64,000 nt of DNA from Carboxydothermus hydrogenoformans Z-2901 (GTDB taxonomy: Bacteria > Bacillota > Z-2901 > Carboxydothermales > Carboxydothermaceae), in contig NC_007503.1 in NCBI RefSeq assembly GCF_000012865.1, positions 558,001-622,000 of the forward strand. Direction: 5' to 3'. The notes beneath the pieces were generated by a model that saw nothing but the letters and a program-made list of their open reading frames with translations, searched no databases and was not told the DNA's origin. Positions within the stretch are counted from its first letter, which is position 1. Every line of letters begins with the position of its first letter. A program made the position numbers and the translations under genes. Positions 17,218-26,353 of the stretch are shown in pieces.

Positions 17218-18168
17218 TTGAAGAAAAAGTGGAATATTACTTTGATTTTATTAGCTTTTTTGGTTTTTTTTGTTTATATTCTTTTGAAAAGTGAAAGTAA
17301 TTATGGAACCATTAATATACCTCAGCCAGGACAGGAGTCACCAAAAAAGATTGAGTATATTTTTGAAAATAATAACGCTCTATTTCCGGAAAATATCGAA
17401 ATATATAAATTTAAAACTCCCTATTATGAAAGTTTACAACAAATAGAAAGGCTTAAAAATTATTTTAACATAAAAAATACTACCACGAAGGAAGACAAAG
17501 ATAAAATACTTATTTTAAGCGAAAAAAAAGTTATTGAAATTGATAAAAATAATGGATATTTTAGCTATATAAATAACGAAAAACTGTATAATAATAAAAT
17601 TTATAAGAACATACCTACTGATTCTGAAGCTATTGAAATAGCCAAAAAATTTCTAATAGAAACGAAATTATTTTCGGGAAGATTTCAAAGTGTCAGTGTA
17701 ACAGCTCAAAAAGCGGAAAATGAAGCGGGCGAGACCGTGGTTATGGCTAAAGACGTTTGGTTTTATCCTGTAGTGAATGGTAGGCCTATTTATGGCATTT
17801 CAAGAATCATCGTTACTATTGGGAATAAAGGGGAAATCGAAGCAGTTTGTAAATATTATCGGGATTTTGAATTCTACAAAAAAGAAAAGCTAAAGTCACT
17901 TGAAAAGGCTGTACAAGAAATAAAAGAAGGTAGGGCATCAAGTAATATTCCTCCAGAAGCTACAAAAGCACACATTAAAAAATCTTTCCTAGGATATTGG
18001 GAAGATCCTGAACAGCAGTATTTAATTCCTGTATATGTGTTTCAAGGGGAAACAGCAATTAATAATAAAATTGAAAAATTTGATATTTTCACACCGGCTA
18101 TTGAAAATGTTGAGTTAGTATTAAATAAAAATATTGATGAGGAATATTTCTCAACCCAGAAAGATTAA
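17218..18168 (+). CDS. Membrane-anchored extracytoplasmic protein, unknown (YycH/YycI- or propeptide-like)
   Basis: 316 residues, TTG start after a GGTGGTG ribosome site. One N-terminal membrane segment (about 6-24), then an extracytoplasmic domain rich in Lys, Asn and Ile. The stretch VWFYPVVNGRPIYGISRIIVTIGNKGEIEAV resembles the repeated strand-turn unit of YycH/YycI and PepSY-like propeptide domains (impression, not a confirmed match). Co-transcribed with the putative secreted peptidase, it could be its inhibitor, chaperone or propeptide acting in trans. It ends just before the second terminator repeat. Confidence 0.45.
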   Translation: MKKKWNITLILLAFLVFFVYILLKSESNYGTINIPQPGQESPKKIEYIFENNNALFPENIEIYKFKTPYYESLQQIERLKNYFNIKNTTTKEDKDKILILSEKKVIEIDKNNGYFSYINNEKLYNNKIYKNIPTDSEAIEIAKKFLIETKLFSGRFQSVSVTAQKAENEAGETVVMAKDVWFYPVVNGRPIYGISRIIVTIGNKGEIEAVCKYYRDFEFYKKEKLKSLEKAVQEIKEGRASSNIPPEATKAHIKKSFLGYWEDPEQQYLIPVYVFQGETAINNKIEKFDIFTPAIENVELVLNKNIDEEYFSTQKD

Positions 18169-18185
18169 AATGGATAAAATGCTTT

Positions 18186-18224
18186 TCCCGGTAAAGTATT
18201 GCCGGGAATTATTTTTTTTAGACA
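18186..18224 (+). repeat. 39-bp perfect direct repeat, copy 2
   Basis: Second copy of the element at 16226-16264. Here it lies 15 bases after the last island gene, where its hairpin and T tract form that operon's terminator. Confidence 0.9.
18187..18220 (+). terminator. Intrinsic terminator of the island operon
   Basis: 8-bp stem CCCGGTAA/TTGCCGGG (one T-G pair), AGTA loop, then a tail of mostly T. Confidence 0.75.
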
Positions 18225-18288
18225 ATTATCTTTGACTTACGGTAAAATATTAATAAAGAGAGATTAAAAAAGTTAAGGGGTAGTTAAG

Positions 18289-18660
18289 GTGTACAGCTCG
18301 GGAATTGATATAGTTGATGTTTTAAGGATAAAAAAACTCCACGAGCGGTTTGGGGAGCGTTTTTTACATAAGATTTATACCAAAGGCGAGTTAGAGTATG
18401 CTTTTTCGACAAAAGAACCTTATTTGCGTTTAGCCGCCCGCTTTGCTGCTAAAGAAGCAGCGGCTAAAGCTTTAGGTACCGGGATAGGAAAGGTAAATTT
18501 TAAAGATATTGAAGTAGTTTTGGGAACGGATGGTCCTGAACTTATTTTTCATGGTTATGCGGCAAAAATTTTTCAGGAAAAAGGTTTTACGGGAAAAAGC
18601 TTAAGTTTAAGCCATGAAAAAAAGGTAGCGGTAGCAATTTGCGTGATGTGGAGGGATTAA
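18289..18660 (+). CDS. acpS: Holo-[acyl-carrier-protein] synthase
   Basis: 123 residues, GTG start behind AAGGGGTAG. Transfers the 4'-phosphopantetheine arm from CoA to acyl carrier protein for fatty-acid synthesis. It shows the family signature GIDIVDV with the Mg-binding Asp near the N-terminus and RFAAKEAAAKAL with the catalytic Glu; length is typical. It is followed one base later by nnr, a gene pair common in Firmicutes. The island upstream is separated by a terminator, so acpS should have its own promoter; TTGACT at 18232 is a possible -35. Confidence 0.93.
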   Translation: MYSSGIDIVDVLRIKKLHERFGERFLHKIYTKGELEYAFSTKEPYLRLAARFAAKEAAAKALGTGIGKVNFKDIEVVLGTDGPELIFHGYAAKIFQEKGFTGKSLSLSHEKKVAVAICVMWRD

Positions 18661-18661
18661 A

Positions 18662-20236
18662 ATGCTTCTTTTAACCGGGCGGGAGATGGCGGAGTTTGAC
18701 CAGAAAGCGATTAATGAATACGGGATTCCGGGAATTGTTTTAATGGAAAATGCGGCTTTAAAGACTTTTTATAGAATTAAAGAGATTTTGGGAGATGTTA
18801 GCGGCAAAAAAATTATCATCTTAGTGGGAAAGGGAAATAACGGTGGTGATGGTCTGGCCCTTGCCCGGCACCTGGCCAATGCCGGGGCTAAAATCCGGGT
18901 GTTTTTACTGTTTAAAGATAATTTTAAAGGAGATGCTTTAATTAATTTTAATATTTTAAAGAAAATGAGTGAAAAAATCTATGAAGGGATTACCGAAAAT
19001 TTAAACCTTTTAAAAATCTCCCTGATTGATGCCGATATGGTGGTGGATGCGATATACGGCACCGGTTTTCGGGGGGCGCTACCGCCGGAAATCCGGGAAG
19101 TGGTGGAGATTGTCAACCAGGCGGATGCAGTTAGGCTGGCGGTGGATATCCCTTCGGGGGTAGACGCCAGCACCGGCCAGGTCGAAGGCGTTGCCTTTCA
19201 GGCCGACTATACGGTAACCTTCGGGTTACCCAAAGTGGGGCAAATCCTTTTTCCCGGGCGAAAATACTGCGGGGAAATTTACGTGGAGGATATTTCTTTT
19301 CCGGAAAAACTAAAAAAAGAGTTTTCTGTTCGGCGCTGGCTTATTGAAGAAAAGCTAATTAAAAAAATCATAAAGCCGGTGGCAGCGGATACCCATAAAG
19401 GCCGGCAGGGTTTTACGCTGGTAGCAGGAGGGTCGCGTGCTTACTCTGGAGCTCCTCTTCTTTCTGCAAGAGGATGTTTAGCGTCCGGGGTGGGAGGGGT
19501 TTACCTGGCGGTACCGGAAGAGTTATTTGAACCTTTAGCGGGTAAGGTACCGGAAATTATTTTACGGGGAATACCGGCAGCAGCCGGGCAACTGGCGGCG
19601 GAAGGTTTTTTTATGCTCAGTGAACTTCTTTCTAAAGTAAAGGCGGCGGTTATAGGACCGGGAATGGGGGAGTTAACCGGAAGTAAAGAAGCTTATCTTA
19701 ATTTTTTGGAAAGCTGTCCTTTGCCGCTGGTGATTGATGCCGACGGTTTAAATAATCTTGTTGGTTATCTGGAGGTTTTAAAAAGGCGAACGGCTCCTAC
19801 GGTTTTAACTCCCCATTTGGGCGAAATGGCAAGGCTTCTTGGGCTGAGTGTTAACGAAGTAAAGGTAAAGGGTGAAGAAATTAGCAAAGAGTTTACAAAA
19901 GAATATAATGTTTACCTGGTTTTAAAAAGTGAAACCACTTTAATTGCCGCGCCAACTGGGGAAGTCTGGTACCTGGCCGGGGGCAATCCCCTTTTAGCCA
20001 AAGCCGGCAGCGGCGATGTTTTGTCTGGCTTAATTGCCGGTTTTTTAACCCAGGGTTATGGTCCGGAGGAAGCAGCGATTTTGGGGGTTTATTTTCACGG
20101 AAGAGCTGGAGAACTGGCATTAAAGGAACGGGCGGTAAACAGCTTTTTTATTTCCGATATTTTTTCTTATTTAAATGAAGTTTTCCGGGAAGTAGGGGGT
20201 AATGGTGGAAAGAAAAATATCCATATGGAAAGATAA
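18662..20236 (+). CDS. nnr: Bifunctional NAD(P)H-hydrate epimerase / dehydratase
   Basis: 524 residues, ATG start. Repairs damaged NADH and NADPH hydrates. The N-terminal epimerase domain (YjeF_N, about 1-215) has GKGNNGGDGLALARHL and VDAIYGTGFRG. The C-terminal ADP-dependent dehydratase domain (about 230-510) has AVIGPGMGE, VIDADGLN, LTPHLGEMARLLG and the nucleotide-binding AGSGDVLSGLIAG. Both domains and all motifs are intact. Second gene of the acpS operon, closed by a strong terminator. Confidence 0.95.
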   Translation: MLLLTGREMAEFDQKAINEYGIPGIVLMENAALKTFYRIKEILGDVSGKKIIILVGKGNNGGDGLALARHLANAGAKIRVFLLFKDNFKGDALINFNILKKMSEKIYEGITENLNLLKISLIDADMVVDAIYGTGFRGALPPEIREVVEIVNQADAVRLAVDIPSGVDASTGQVEGVAFQADYTVTFGLPKVGQILFPGRKYCGEIYVEDISFPEKLKKEFSVRRWLIEEKLIKKIIKPVAADTHKGRQGFTLVAGGSRAYSGAPLLSARGCLASGVGGVYLAVPEELFEPLAGKVPEIILRGIPAAAGQLAAEGFFMLSELLSKVKAAVIGPGMGELTGSKEAYLNFLESCPLPLVIDADGLNNLVGYLEVLKRRTAPTVLTPHLGEMARLLGLSVNEVKVKGEEISKEFTKEYNVYLVLKSETTLIAAPTGEVWYLAGGNPLLAKAGSGDVLSGLIAGFLTQGYGPEEAAILGVYFHGRAGELALKERAVNSFFISDIFSYLNEVFREVGGNGGKKNIHMER

Positions 20237-20270
20237 TTTTCCACGATTTATAAAGTTTTGTTTGAACTTA

Positions 20271-20311
20271 TAACAGACTGGAAAGTTTTATTTCCAGTCT
20301 GTTATTTTTTT
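20271..20311 (+). terminator. Strong intrinsic terminator after nnr
   Basis: Perfect 14-bp stem (20271-20284 with 20291-20304), 6-nt loop and a T-rich tail. Confidence 0.93.
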
Positions 20312-20427
20312 AGGGAATTTTCGAGGTTTTTTAACGCCAACTGATATTGGTACGAAAATTGCTTAAAATAAATATAGCATAAAAATAGCATTTGTTTTAA
20401 CATAAAAAATTTGGGGGTGAATTTTGC

Positions 20428-21546
20428 ATGATTATTGGTGTACCAAAAGAAATTAAAAATAATGAAAACCGGGTGGCGATTACTCCTGCCGGAGTTGAGG
20501 CTTTGGTTGCGGCGGGGCATAAAGTGGTGATTGAAAATAACGCCGGTCTTGGCAGCGGGATAACCAATGAAGAATACATAAAAGCTGGGGCGGAAATTCT
20601 TCCAACTGCTGCCGATGTCTTTGCTGCTGCAGATATGATTATGAAGGTAAAGGAGCCACTGCCACCGGAATACCCGTTATTTAAGGAAGGGCAAATTCTC
20701 TTTACTTATCTTCATCTCGCGCCGGAGCCGGAACTTACCCGGGCTTTAATGGAGAAAAAGGTTGTAGCTATTGCTTACGAAACCATTCAGCTTCCCAACG
20801 GCAGCCTGCCATTACTAACTCCAATGAGCGAGGTTGCCGGGCGGATGGCGGTCCAGATCGGTGCTCGTTTCCTGGAAAAGCCTCAGGGCGGTCGGGGTAT
20901 GCTATTGGGGGGCGTTCCCGGAGTTCCACCGGCCGAAGTGGTGATTATTGGTGGCGGTGTCGTCGGTACCAATGCTGCTAAGATGGCTATGGGCATGGGA
21001 GCTCACGTGACCATTCTTGATAAGAGTGCCGACCGGCTTAGATACCTGGATGATATCTTTTTCGGCAAAATAACCACCATGATGTCCAACAGCTACAATA
21101 TTGCCGAAGCGGTGAAAAAAGCTGACTTATTGATCGGCGCCGTCTTAATTCCGGGAGCCCGGGCGCCCAAATTGGTAACGGAAGAGATGGTTAAGACCAT
21201 GAAACCCGGTTCGGTTATCGTTGACGTGGCTATTGACCAGGGTGGTTGCGTCGAAACTATTGACCGGGTAACTACCCACCAGGATCCGATTTACGTTAAA
21301 CACGGAGTTGTCCATTATGCTGTAGCCAACATGCCCGGTGCCGTACCGAGAACTTCAACTTTTGCTTTAACCAACGTGACCTTGCCGTATGCTTTGGCTA
21401 TTGCCAATAAAGGCTGGGAGCGGGCGGTAAGGGAAGACCGGGCTTTAGCTTTAGGCGTTAACGTTTTAGACGGAAAAGTTACCTGTAAAGCGGTAGCCGA
21501 TTCTTTGGGCTTACCTTATACTCCGCTGGAAGAAATCCTCGGTTAG
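20428..21546 (+). CDS. ald: Alanine dehydrogenase
   Basis: 372 residues, ATG behind TTGGGGGTGA. NAD-dependent interconversion of alanine with pyruvate and ammonia. Motifs: N-terminal [36 protein letters not shown], the active-site region [13 protein letters not shown], the nucleotide-binding [18 protein letters not shown] and [13 protein letters not shown]. Length is that of the family. Monocistronic, between terminators, directly before alanine racemase; together they control L- and D-alanine supply. Confidence 0.96.
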   Translation: MIIGVPKEIKNNENRVAITPAGVEALVAAGHKVVIENNAGLGSGITNEEYIKAGAEILPTAADVFAAADMIMKVKEPLPPEYPLFKEGQILFTYLHLAPEPELTRALMEKKVVAIAYETIQLPNGSLPLLTPMSEVAGRMAVQIGARFLEKPQGGRGMLLGGVPGVPPAEVVIIGGGVVGTNAAKMAMGMGAHVTILDKSADRLRYLDDIFFGKITTMMSNSYNIAEAVKKADLLIGAVLIPGARAPKLVTEEMVKTMKPGSVIVDVAIDQGGCVETIDRVTTHQDPIYVKHGVVHYAVANMPGAVPRTSTFALTNVTLPYALAIANKGWERAVREDRALALGVNVLDGKVTCKAVADSLGLPYTPLEEILG

Positions 21547-21551
21547 AGGTA

Positions 21552-21577
21552 AAAGGGGTGGATAATTCCACCCCTTT
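21552..21577 (+). terminator. Probable terminator hairpin after ald
   Basis: Perfect 11-bp stem (AAAGGGGTGGA with TCCACCCCTTT), 4-nt loop; the following sequence has only a weak T tract. Confidence 0.65.
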
Positions 21578-21626
21578 GCTATATCATTAACATTAAAAAA
21601 GAAAAGTTTTCTGGTAGGTGGAAAAA

Positions 21627-22733
21627 ATGCGTCCGGTATGGGCAGAGGTTAACCTGGAAAATATTCGGCATAATTTCCGGGAAGTAAAAAGACTTGCTCG
21701 GCAGGCGGAGGCGATGCCGGTAATAAAGGCCAATGCTTACGGTCACGGAGCGGTGGAAGTGGCAAAAGCTTTAATTGCCGAGGGGGCTAAACGGTTTGCG
21801 GTGGCCATTCTTGATGAAGGAATAAAGTTGAGAGAAGCGGGGATAGATGCACCGGTTCTTATTTTGGGTTACACTCCTCCCGAAGAGGTGGAAAAGCTTT
21901 TATTTTATAACCTGACTCCTACTCTTCACCACCGGGAATTAGCTTTAGCGTATCAGGAAAGACTTGAGAGGCTTAAGAAAACCCTTTTCTATCATCTAAA
22001 AATTGATACGGGAATGGGGAGAATCGGGTTCTGGTATGAAGAACTCGAAAAGATTGAGGAAGTATTAAAATTAAAAAATTTAGAAGCGGAAGGAGTTTAT
22101 ACCCATTTTGCCCGGGCGGATGAGCAAGATTTAAGTTTTTCCAAGCTGCAAATAGAGAGGTTTAACATTGTGTTAAAACACTTAAAAGCCAAAGGGATTG
22201 AGGTAAAATACCGCCATGCTGCCAACAGTGCTGCAATAATGAGGCTTCCCGAAGCTCACTACGATTTGGTGCGACCGGGGATTATGCTGTACGGCGAGTA
22301 TCCCTCCAGGGATGTACCCCGGGAACTTGCCCATTTAAAGCCTGCTTTAACCTTAAAAGCCAGGGTTTCTCAGGTGAAAAAAGTACCGGCAGGCTTTACG
22401 GTGAGTTACGGTAGCACGTACGTAACCTCCAAAGCTACCCTGATTGTTTCGCTGCCGTTAGGTTATGCCGATGGTTATTTTCGCCGCCTTTCCAATCGAG
22501 GGGTGGTTTTGATAAACGGCAAACGCTGGTCCATAGCCGGTCGGGTTTGCATGGATCAATTGATGGTAGCGGTGGATGAAACCGAAAGGGTAAATCCCGG
22601 GGATGAGGCTGTTCTCTTGGGAAAGCAGGGAGAAGAAACGATTACCGCTATGGAAATGGCAGACCTGGTGGGAACTATAAATTATGAAATTTTGACCAAT
22701 ATAAGTTACCGGGTTCCGCGAATTTATGTGTAA
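21627..22733 (+). CDS. alr: Alanine racemase
   Basis: 368 residues from ATG 21627; the upstream in-frame GTG (21618) lies inside the TAGGTGG ribosome site. A PLP enzyme making D-alanine for peptidoglycan. The catalytic Lys is in VIKANAYGHG, and the second base Tyr is in GFTVSYGSTYV. RIGFWYEE and CMDQLMVAVD are also family blocks. Length and order fit the standard fold (TIM barrel then beta domain). Its neighbour ald supplies L-alanine. Confidence 0.95.
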   Translation: MRPVWAEVNLENIRHNFREVKRLARQAEAMPVIKANAYGHGAVEVAKALIAEGAKRFAVAILDEGIKLREAGIDAPVLILGYTPPEEVEKLLFYNLTPTLHHRELALAYQERLERLKKTLFYHLKIDTGMGRIGFWYEELEKIEEVLKLKNLEAEGVYTHFARADEQDLSFSKLQIERFNIVLKHLKAKGIEVKYRHAANSAAIMRLPEAHYDLVRPGIMLYGEYPSRDVPRELAHLKPALTLKARVSQVKKVPAGFTVSYGSTYVTSKATLIVSLPLGYADGYFRRLSNRGVVLINGKRWSIAGRVCMDQLMVAVDETERVNPGDEAVLLGKQGEETITAMEMADLVGTINYEILTNISYRVPRIYV

Positions 22734-22764
22734 AATTCATTTATAAAAAATATTTATGGATTTT

Positions 22765-22787
22765 GAGGCTGCAAGCCTCTTTTTTTA
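22765..22787 (+). terminator. Intrinsic terminator after alr
   Basis: GAGGCT/AGCCTC stem with a GCA loop, followed by a run of eight T. Confidence 0.88.
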
Positions 22788-22792
22788 TGTAT

Positions 22793-22821
22793 TTGAAAAA
22801 AAAAGTCGAACATGGTATAAT
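22793..22821 (+). promoter_or_regulatory. Strong promoter of the glycosyltransferase-trehalose cluster
   Basis: TTGAAA (22793-22798), 17-nt spacer, TATAAT (22816-22821), with an extended TGG before the -10. It starts right after the alr terminator and leaves a leader of about 110 bases. Confidence 0.7.
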
Positions 22822-22935
22822 TTTATCGAAGCACTTCTTTTTTCCTGCAAATTATCCCCTCATAAATTCTGCCACTTCAACATAAACTTTTAAGGAAGCG
22901 GTTTTCTTTAATTAGCCAGAAATAACCAATAAAAA

Positions 22936-24126
22936 ATGGGAGGTGATAGTATTTATACAATTGCCAAGCTCCACTGGGCTTTTCCGCCAATTATCGGTGG
23001 GGTTGAGACGCACCTGACGCTTTTGTGCCCGGAATTAATCAGGCGCGGCTATAATTTACACCTTTTAACCGGTGCGGTTAATGGTGAACCCGAAGAGTTC
23101 GATTTCCACGGTATGCGGGTTCGAAGGCATAGATTTTTAGATTTAAACTCTCTTTCACCGCAAATTATTAAAGAAAACCGCAGGCAAATAAAGGATCTCC
23201 TTCACTCCTTTCTCGATGAAGTCAATCCCGAAATAATCCATCTCCATAATATGCATTATTTTAGCCCGGACCATTTGGAGTTTTTGGTGGAGTATAAAAA
23301 CCACCGGAAAAAGCCTTTGGTTTTAACCGCCCATAATGTCTGGGAAGATGAACTTTGGCAGGAAATGCTTACTTTTAAAGACGAGTGGGATTACGTCATA
23401 GCGGTCAGCGATTTTATTAAAAAAGAGCTTATCCGCTTTGGTTTTGATGGTGAGAAAATTATCACCGTTCACCACGGAATTGATACCGAAAAATTTAAAC
23501 CGGGTATATCGCCGGATAATCCTTATGCTAAGATGGAGTTTTTTGCCGGGAAAAAAGTTATCTTTCATCCGGCCCGGATGAGTTTTGCCAAGGGTTCCGA
23601 TTATGCGGTGAAAGCCTTTGCCGAAGTGCAAAAACTATTTCCCGATACCGTCCTGGTGATGGCGGGTACCAAGAAAACGGTGGACTGGGGTGGAGTCCAG
23701 CAAAAAGAAGTACAGGAAATTATGAAGCTTGTGGAAGAATATGGTCTTTCTGATAAAGTTTACGTCCAATTTTTCAACTGGCAGGAAATTCACTGGATGT
23801 ACGAAATTGCCGACATCTGCATTTATCCCAGCTCCTTTGAGGAACCCTTTGGTTTGGTAATGCTTGAAGCGATGGCTTCCGGGAAACCCATTATTGTTAC
23901 CAATTCCGGGGGTATGCCGGAAGTTGTTCAGGACGGAGTAAACGGTTTTGTTATTCCCAAAAAAGATGCCAGTGCCCTTGCCCGAAAACTAATCTTACTT
24001 TTAGAGGACGACGAATTACGCCGGAGGATGGGTGAAAGCGGCCGGAAACTTGCTGAAGAGAAGTTTACGGTTAAAGTTATGACCGATAATACCGAAAAAG
24101 TTTACCAGAAGCTGTTAAAACATTAA
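22936..24126 (+). CDS. GT4-family glycosyltransferase
   Basis: 396 residues in the GT-B fold: N-terminal GGVETH acceptor loop, C-terminal donor site EEPFGLVMLEAMASGKPIIVTNSGGMPEVV with the family EX7E. Probably uses a nucleotide sugar to build a glucan or glycoside; the exact substrate is not readable. The start is uncertain: the ATG at 22936 has no ribosome site before it, while GGAGGTGA lies just inside the frame at 22938-22945, ideally placed for an ATT codon at 22951. It heads a run with glycogen debranching enzyme and trehalose-phosphate genes, so a link to storage or compatible-solute sugars is likely. Confidence 0.82.
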   Translation: MGGDSIYTIAKLHWAFPPIIGGVETHLTLLCPELIRRGYNLHLLTGAVNGEPEEFDFHGMRVRRHRFLDLNSLSPQIIKENRRQIKDLLHSFLDEVNPEIIHLHNMHYFSPDHLEFLVEYKNHRKKPLVLTAHNVWEDELWQEMLTFKDEWDYVIAVSDFIKKELIRFGFDGEKIITVHHGIDTEKFKPGISPDNPYAKMEFFAGKKVIFHPARMSFAKGSDYAVKAFAEVQKLFPDTVLVMAGTKKTVDWGGVQQKEVQEIMKLVEEYGLSDKVYVQFFNWQEIHWMYEIADICIYPSSFEEPFGLVMLEAMASGKPIIVTNSGGMPEVVQDGVNGFVIPKKDASALARKLILLLEDDELRRRMGESGRKLAEEKFTVKVMTDNTEKVYQKLLKH

Positions 24127-24146
24127 GGGATACGGGAGTGGTGTGG

Positions 24147-26342
24147 ATGGCGCTTGATCGGCAGTTAGACGAAGACCGGTTTCGAATTGCTCCCAAGGAA
24201 TTTCAACCCCGGGTGGAAGTTTTAAAAGAAGGAGAAATGTTTTTAACCGCCCTGCCCGATGGTTCAATCTGGGAAGGTGACTTAAGCGGTCTCGGTTTAT
24301 TTTACCGGGATACCCGGTTTTTAAATCGGCTATTAATGTATTTAGAGGAGTTTGAACCGTTACTTCTCTCCTCTTTAATTCGGGAAAGCCATTTTGCCCA
24401 GATTGAGCTTACCAACCGGGAGTTTCATCTGCCGGATGGGGTCTTACTGCCGCTTCAGACCATCCACTTTCGTATTACTCGAGTTTTAAAAGATGGCCTG
24501 TATCAGCGTTTGCGAATTATTAATTTTAATTCTTTTCCGGTGACAATTAATCTAACTTTTTCCGCCGGTGCAGATTACGTTGATATTTTTGAAGTCAGGG
24601 GGACAACGAGAAAAAACCGGGGGCGCTTTTTACCGGTTTGTCAGAAACGTAACGGTTTTACCTTTGCTTACGAAGGTCTTGATCATTATTATCGCTCTAC
24701 TGACCTTACCTTTTATCCGGAGCCAAATCTGGTCTGGGTGGAGGGAGATAAGGGCTTTGCCCGTTTTACCTTAACTCTTGAACCTCATAAAAAGTACTTT
24801 CTTTATCTACAAATTATTCCCTGCATTGCCCAAAAGATTGAGTGCGAAGACGATATATACGTCAAAAAAGAAATGAGCGTTGGGTTTTCCAAAGCGGCAA
24901 TAAATCTCAATAAGGATTACCTCAACTGGCAGCGTCAGTGTACGAAAATAGAAACCAATAATGAAATAATAAACCAGATGATAAACCAGGCGGTAACGGA
25001 TTTGCGGGCGTTAATTTCCGAATACCCGGAAAGCGGAAAAATTATCGAAGCGGGGATTCCCTGGTTTGCCGCTCCCTTTGGCCGGGATTCTTTAATTACT
25101 TCCTGGCAGACGCTTATTTTAAATCCGGAAATTGCCAAAAATACGCTCAGGTTTTTAGCCCATTATCAGGGCAAGGTCCATGACCCCTGGCGGGAAGAAC
25201 AGCCGGGGAAAATTTTACATGAAATCCGGCGGGGAGAAATGGCGTTAAATCATGAGGTGCCCCATACTCCTTACTACGGGACCGTTGATGCAACTCTCTG
25301 GTTTATCATTCTTTTGGGCGAGGTGTTTCGCTGGACCCATGATGAAAAGCTTTTGCAGGATTTAGCGGAACCTTTGAAAAAAGCTCTGTACTGGTGTGAA
25401 AACTACGGAGATATGGACGGCGATGGTTTTATAGAATATTTGCGGCAGTCGGAAAGCGGCCTTTTAAACCAGGGGTGGAAGGATTCCTGGGATGGAGTTA
25501 TTGACCGGGATGGCTCCTTACCGGAAGGACCTATAGCACTGGTAGAAGTGCAGGCTTATTATTATTTGGCGTTACTCCGGGGTAGTGAACTATTACAATT
25601 TTTAGGAGAAATTGAAGAAGCGTTGAGGCTACGCCGCAAAGCTTTAAAACTTCAAGCCAAATTTATCAAGGCGTTCTGGATTGATGACGAAGATTTTCTC
25701 GGTTTTGCTTTAGATGGAAAAAAGAGGCTTATTAAAACCACCGTATCAAACCCGGGCCATGCGTTATTTACCGGAATTCTGCCGACAAAGTTAGCCCACA
25801 AAGTTGCGGAAAGATTGTTTCGCCAGGACATGTATTCCGGCTGGGGTATCCGGACCATGAGTGCCAAGGAGAAACCTTATAACCCCATGAGTTACCATAA
25901 CGGTTCGGTCTGGCCCCATGATAACTCCATCATTGCCCGGGGGTTAAAGGAGATTGGCCAGGAATTTTTGTTGGAAAAGCTTGTGACCGATTTGGTGGAA
26001 GCAGCCAGGTTCTTTAATTACTATCGCTGGCCGGAATTATTTTGCGGGTTTACCCGCCGGGCCAACGGCGGTCCGGTCCGGTATCCGATAGCCTGCGACC
26101 CGCAGGCCTGGGCGGTGGGAAGCGTATTTATTTTGCTGCAAAGCATTCTCGGTATATTTTGCGATGGCGGTGATATCAGGATAGTAAGACCAAATTTACC
26201 CGGCTGGCTAAGCGAAGTGTATTTAGAAAACCTCAGGGTTGGAAACGGTACCGTTGATTTAGAGTTTAGCCGGAGCCGGGGTAAAACTTACTGTAACGTT
26301 GTGAAAAGGGAGGGAGAGGTGAAAGTCTTGATTGAACCGTAG
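24147..26342 (+). CDS. Glycogen debranching enzyme (amylo-alpha-1,6-glucosidase type)
   Basis: About 731 residues. An N-terminal GDE_N_bis-like beta domain (about 30-250: LPDGSIWEGDLSGLGLFYRDTRFL) and a C-terminal alpha/alpha toroid glucosidase domain (about 290-720: WFAAPFGRDSLITSWQTL, DGDGFIEY, QGWKDSWDG, SYHNGSVWPHDNS). Family members remove alpha-1,6 branches or hydrolyse related glucosides. Three in-frame starts are possible (GTG 24138, GTG 24141, ATG 24147); ATG 24147 is chosen because the GGGAG site is too close to the first. It lies 20 bases after the glycosyltransferase and 11 before otsA: one operon. Confidence 0.85.
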   Translation: MALDRQLDEDRFRIAPKEFQPRVEVLKEGEMFLTALPDGSIWEGDLSGLGLFYRDTRFLNRLLMYLEEFEPLLLSSLIRESHFAQIELTNREFHLPDGVLLPLQTIHFRITRVLKDGLYQRLRIINFNSFPVTINLTFSAGADYVDIFEVRGTTRKNRGRFLPVCQKRNGFTFAYEGLDHYYRSTDLTFYPEPNLVWVEGDKGFARFTLTLEPHKKYFLYLQIIPCIAQKIECEDDIYVKKEMSVGFSKAAINLNKDYLNWQRQCTKIETNNEIINQMINQAVTDLRALISEYPESGKIIEAGIPWFAAPFGRDSLITSWQTLILNPEIAKNTLRFLAHYQGKVHDPWREEQPGKILHEIRRGEMALNHEVPHTPYYGTVDATLWFIILLGEVFRWTHDEKLLQDLAEPLKKALYWCENYGDMDGDGFIEYLRQSESGLLNQGWKDSWDGVIDRDGSLPEGPIALVEVQAYYYLALLRGSELLQFLGEIEEALRLRRKALKLQAKFIKAFWIDDEDFLGFALDGKKRLIKTTVSNPGHALFTGILPTKLAHKVAERLFRQDMYSGWGIRTMSAKEKPYNPMSYHNGSVWPHDNSIIARGLKEIGQEFLLEKLVTDLVEAARFFNYYRWPELFCGFTRRANGGPVRYPIACDPQAWAVGSVFILLQSILGIFCDGGDIRIVRPNLPGWLSEVYLENLRVGNGTVDLEFSRSRGKTYCNVVKREGEVKVLIEP

Positions 26343-26353
26343 GAGGTGGATAG

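Larger units (their letters stand above)
16226..18224 (+). other. AT-rich two-gene island bracketed by direct repeats
   Basis: The two repeat copies start exactly 1,960 bases apart and enclose two genes whose base composition and codon use (many AAA, AAT, ATA and AGA codons) are clearly more AT-rich than the neighbouring acs and acpS genes. There is no transposase or integrase. I infer horizontal acquisition or a duplication-mediated insertion at a terminator sequence. Confidence 0.5.

Noticed and set aside
16226-18224. Insertion sequence bounded by target-site duplications
   Set aside because: No transposase, no terminal inverted repeats, and 39 bp is too long for a usual target duplication; kept only as a candidate island.
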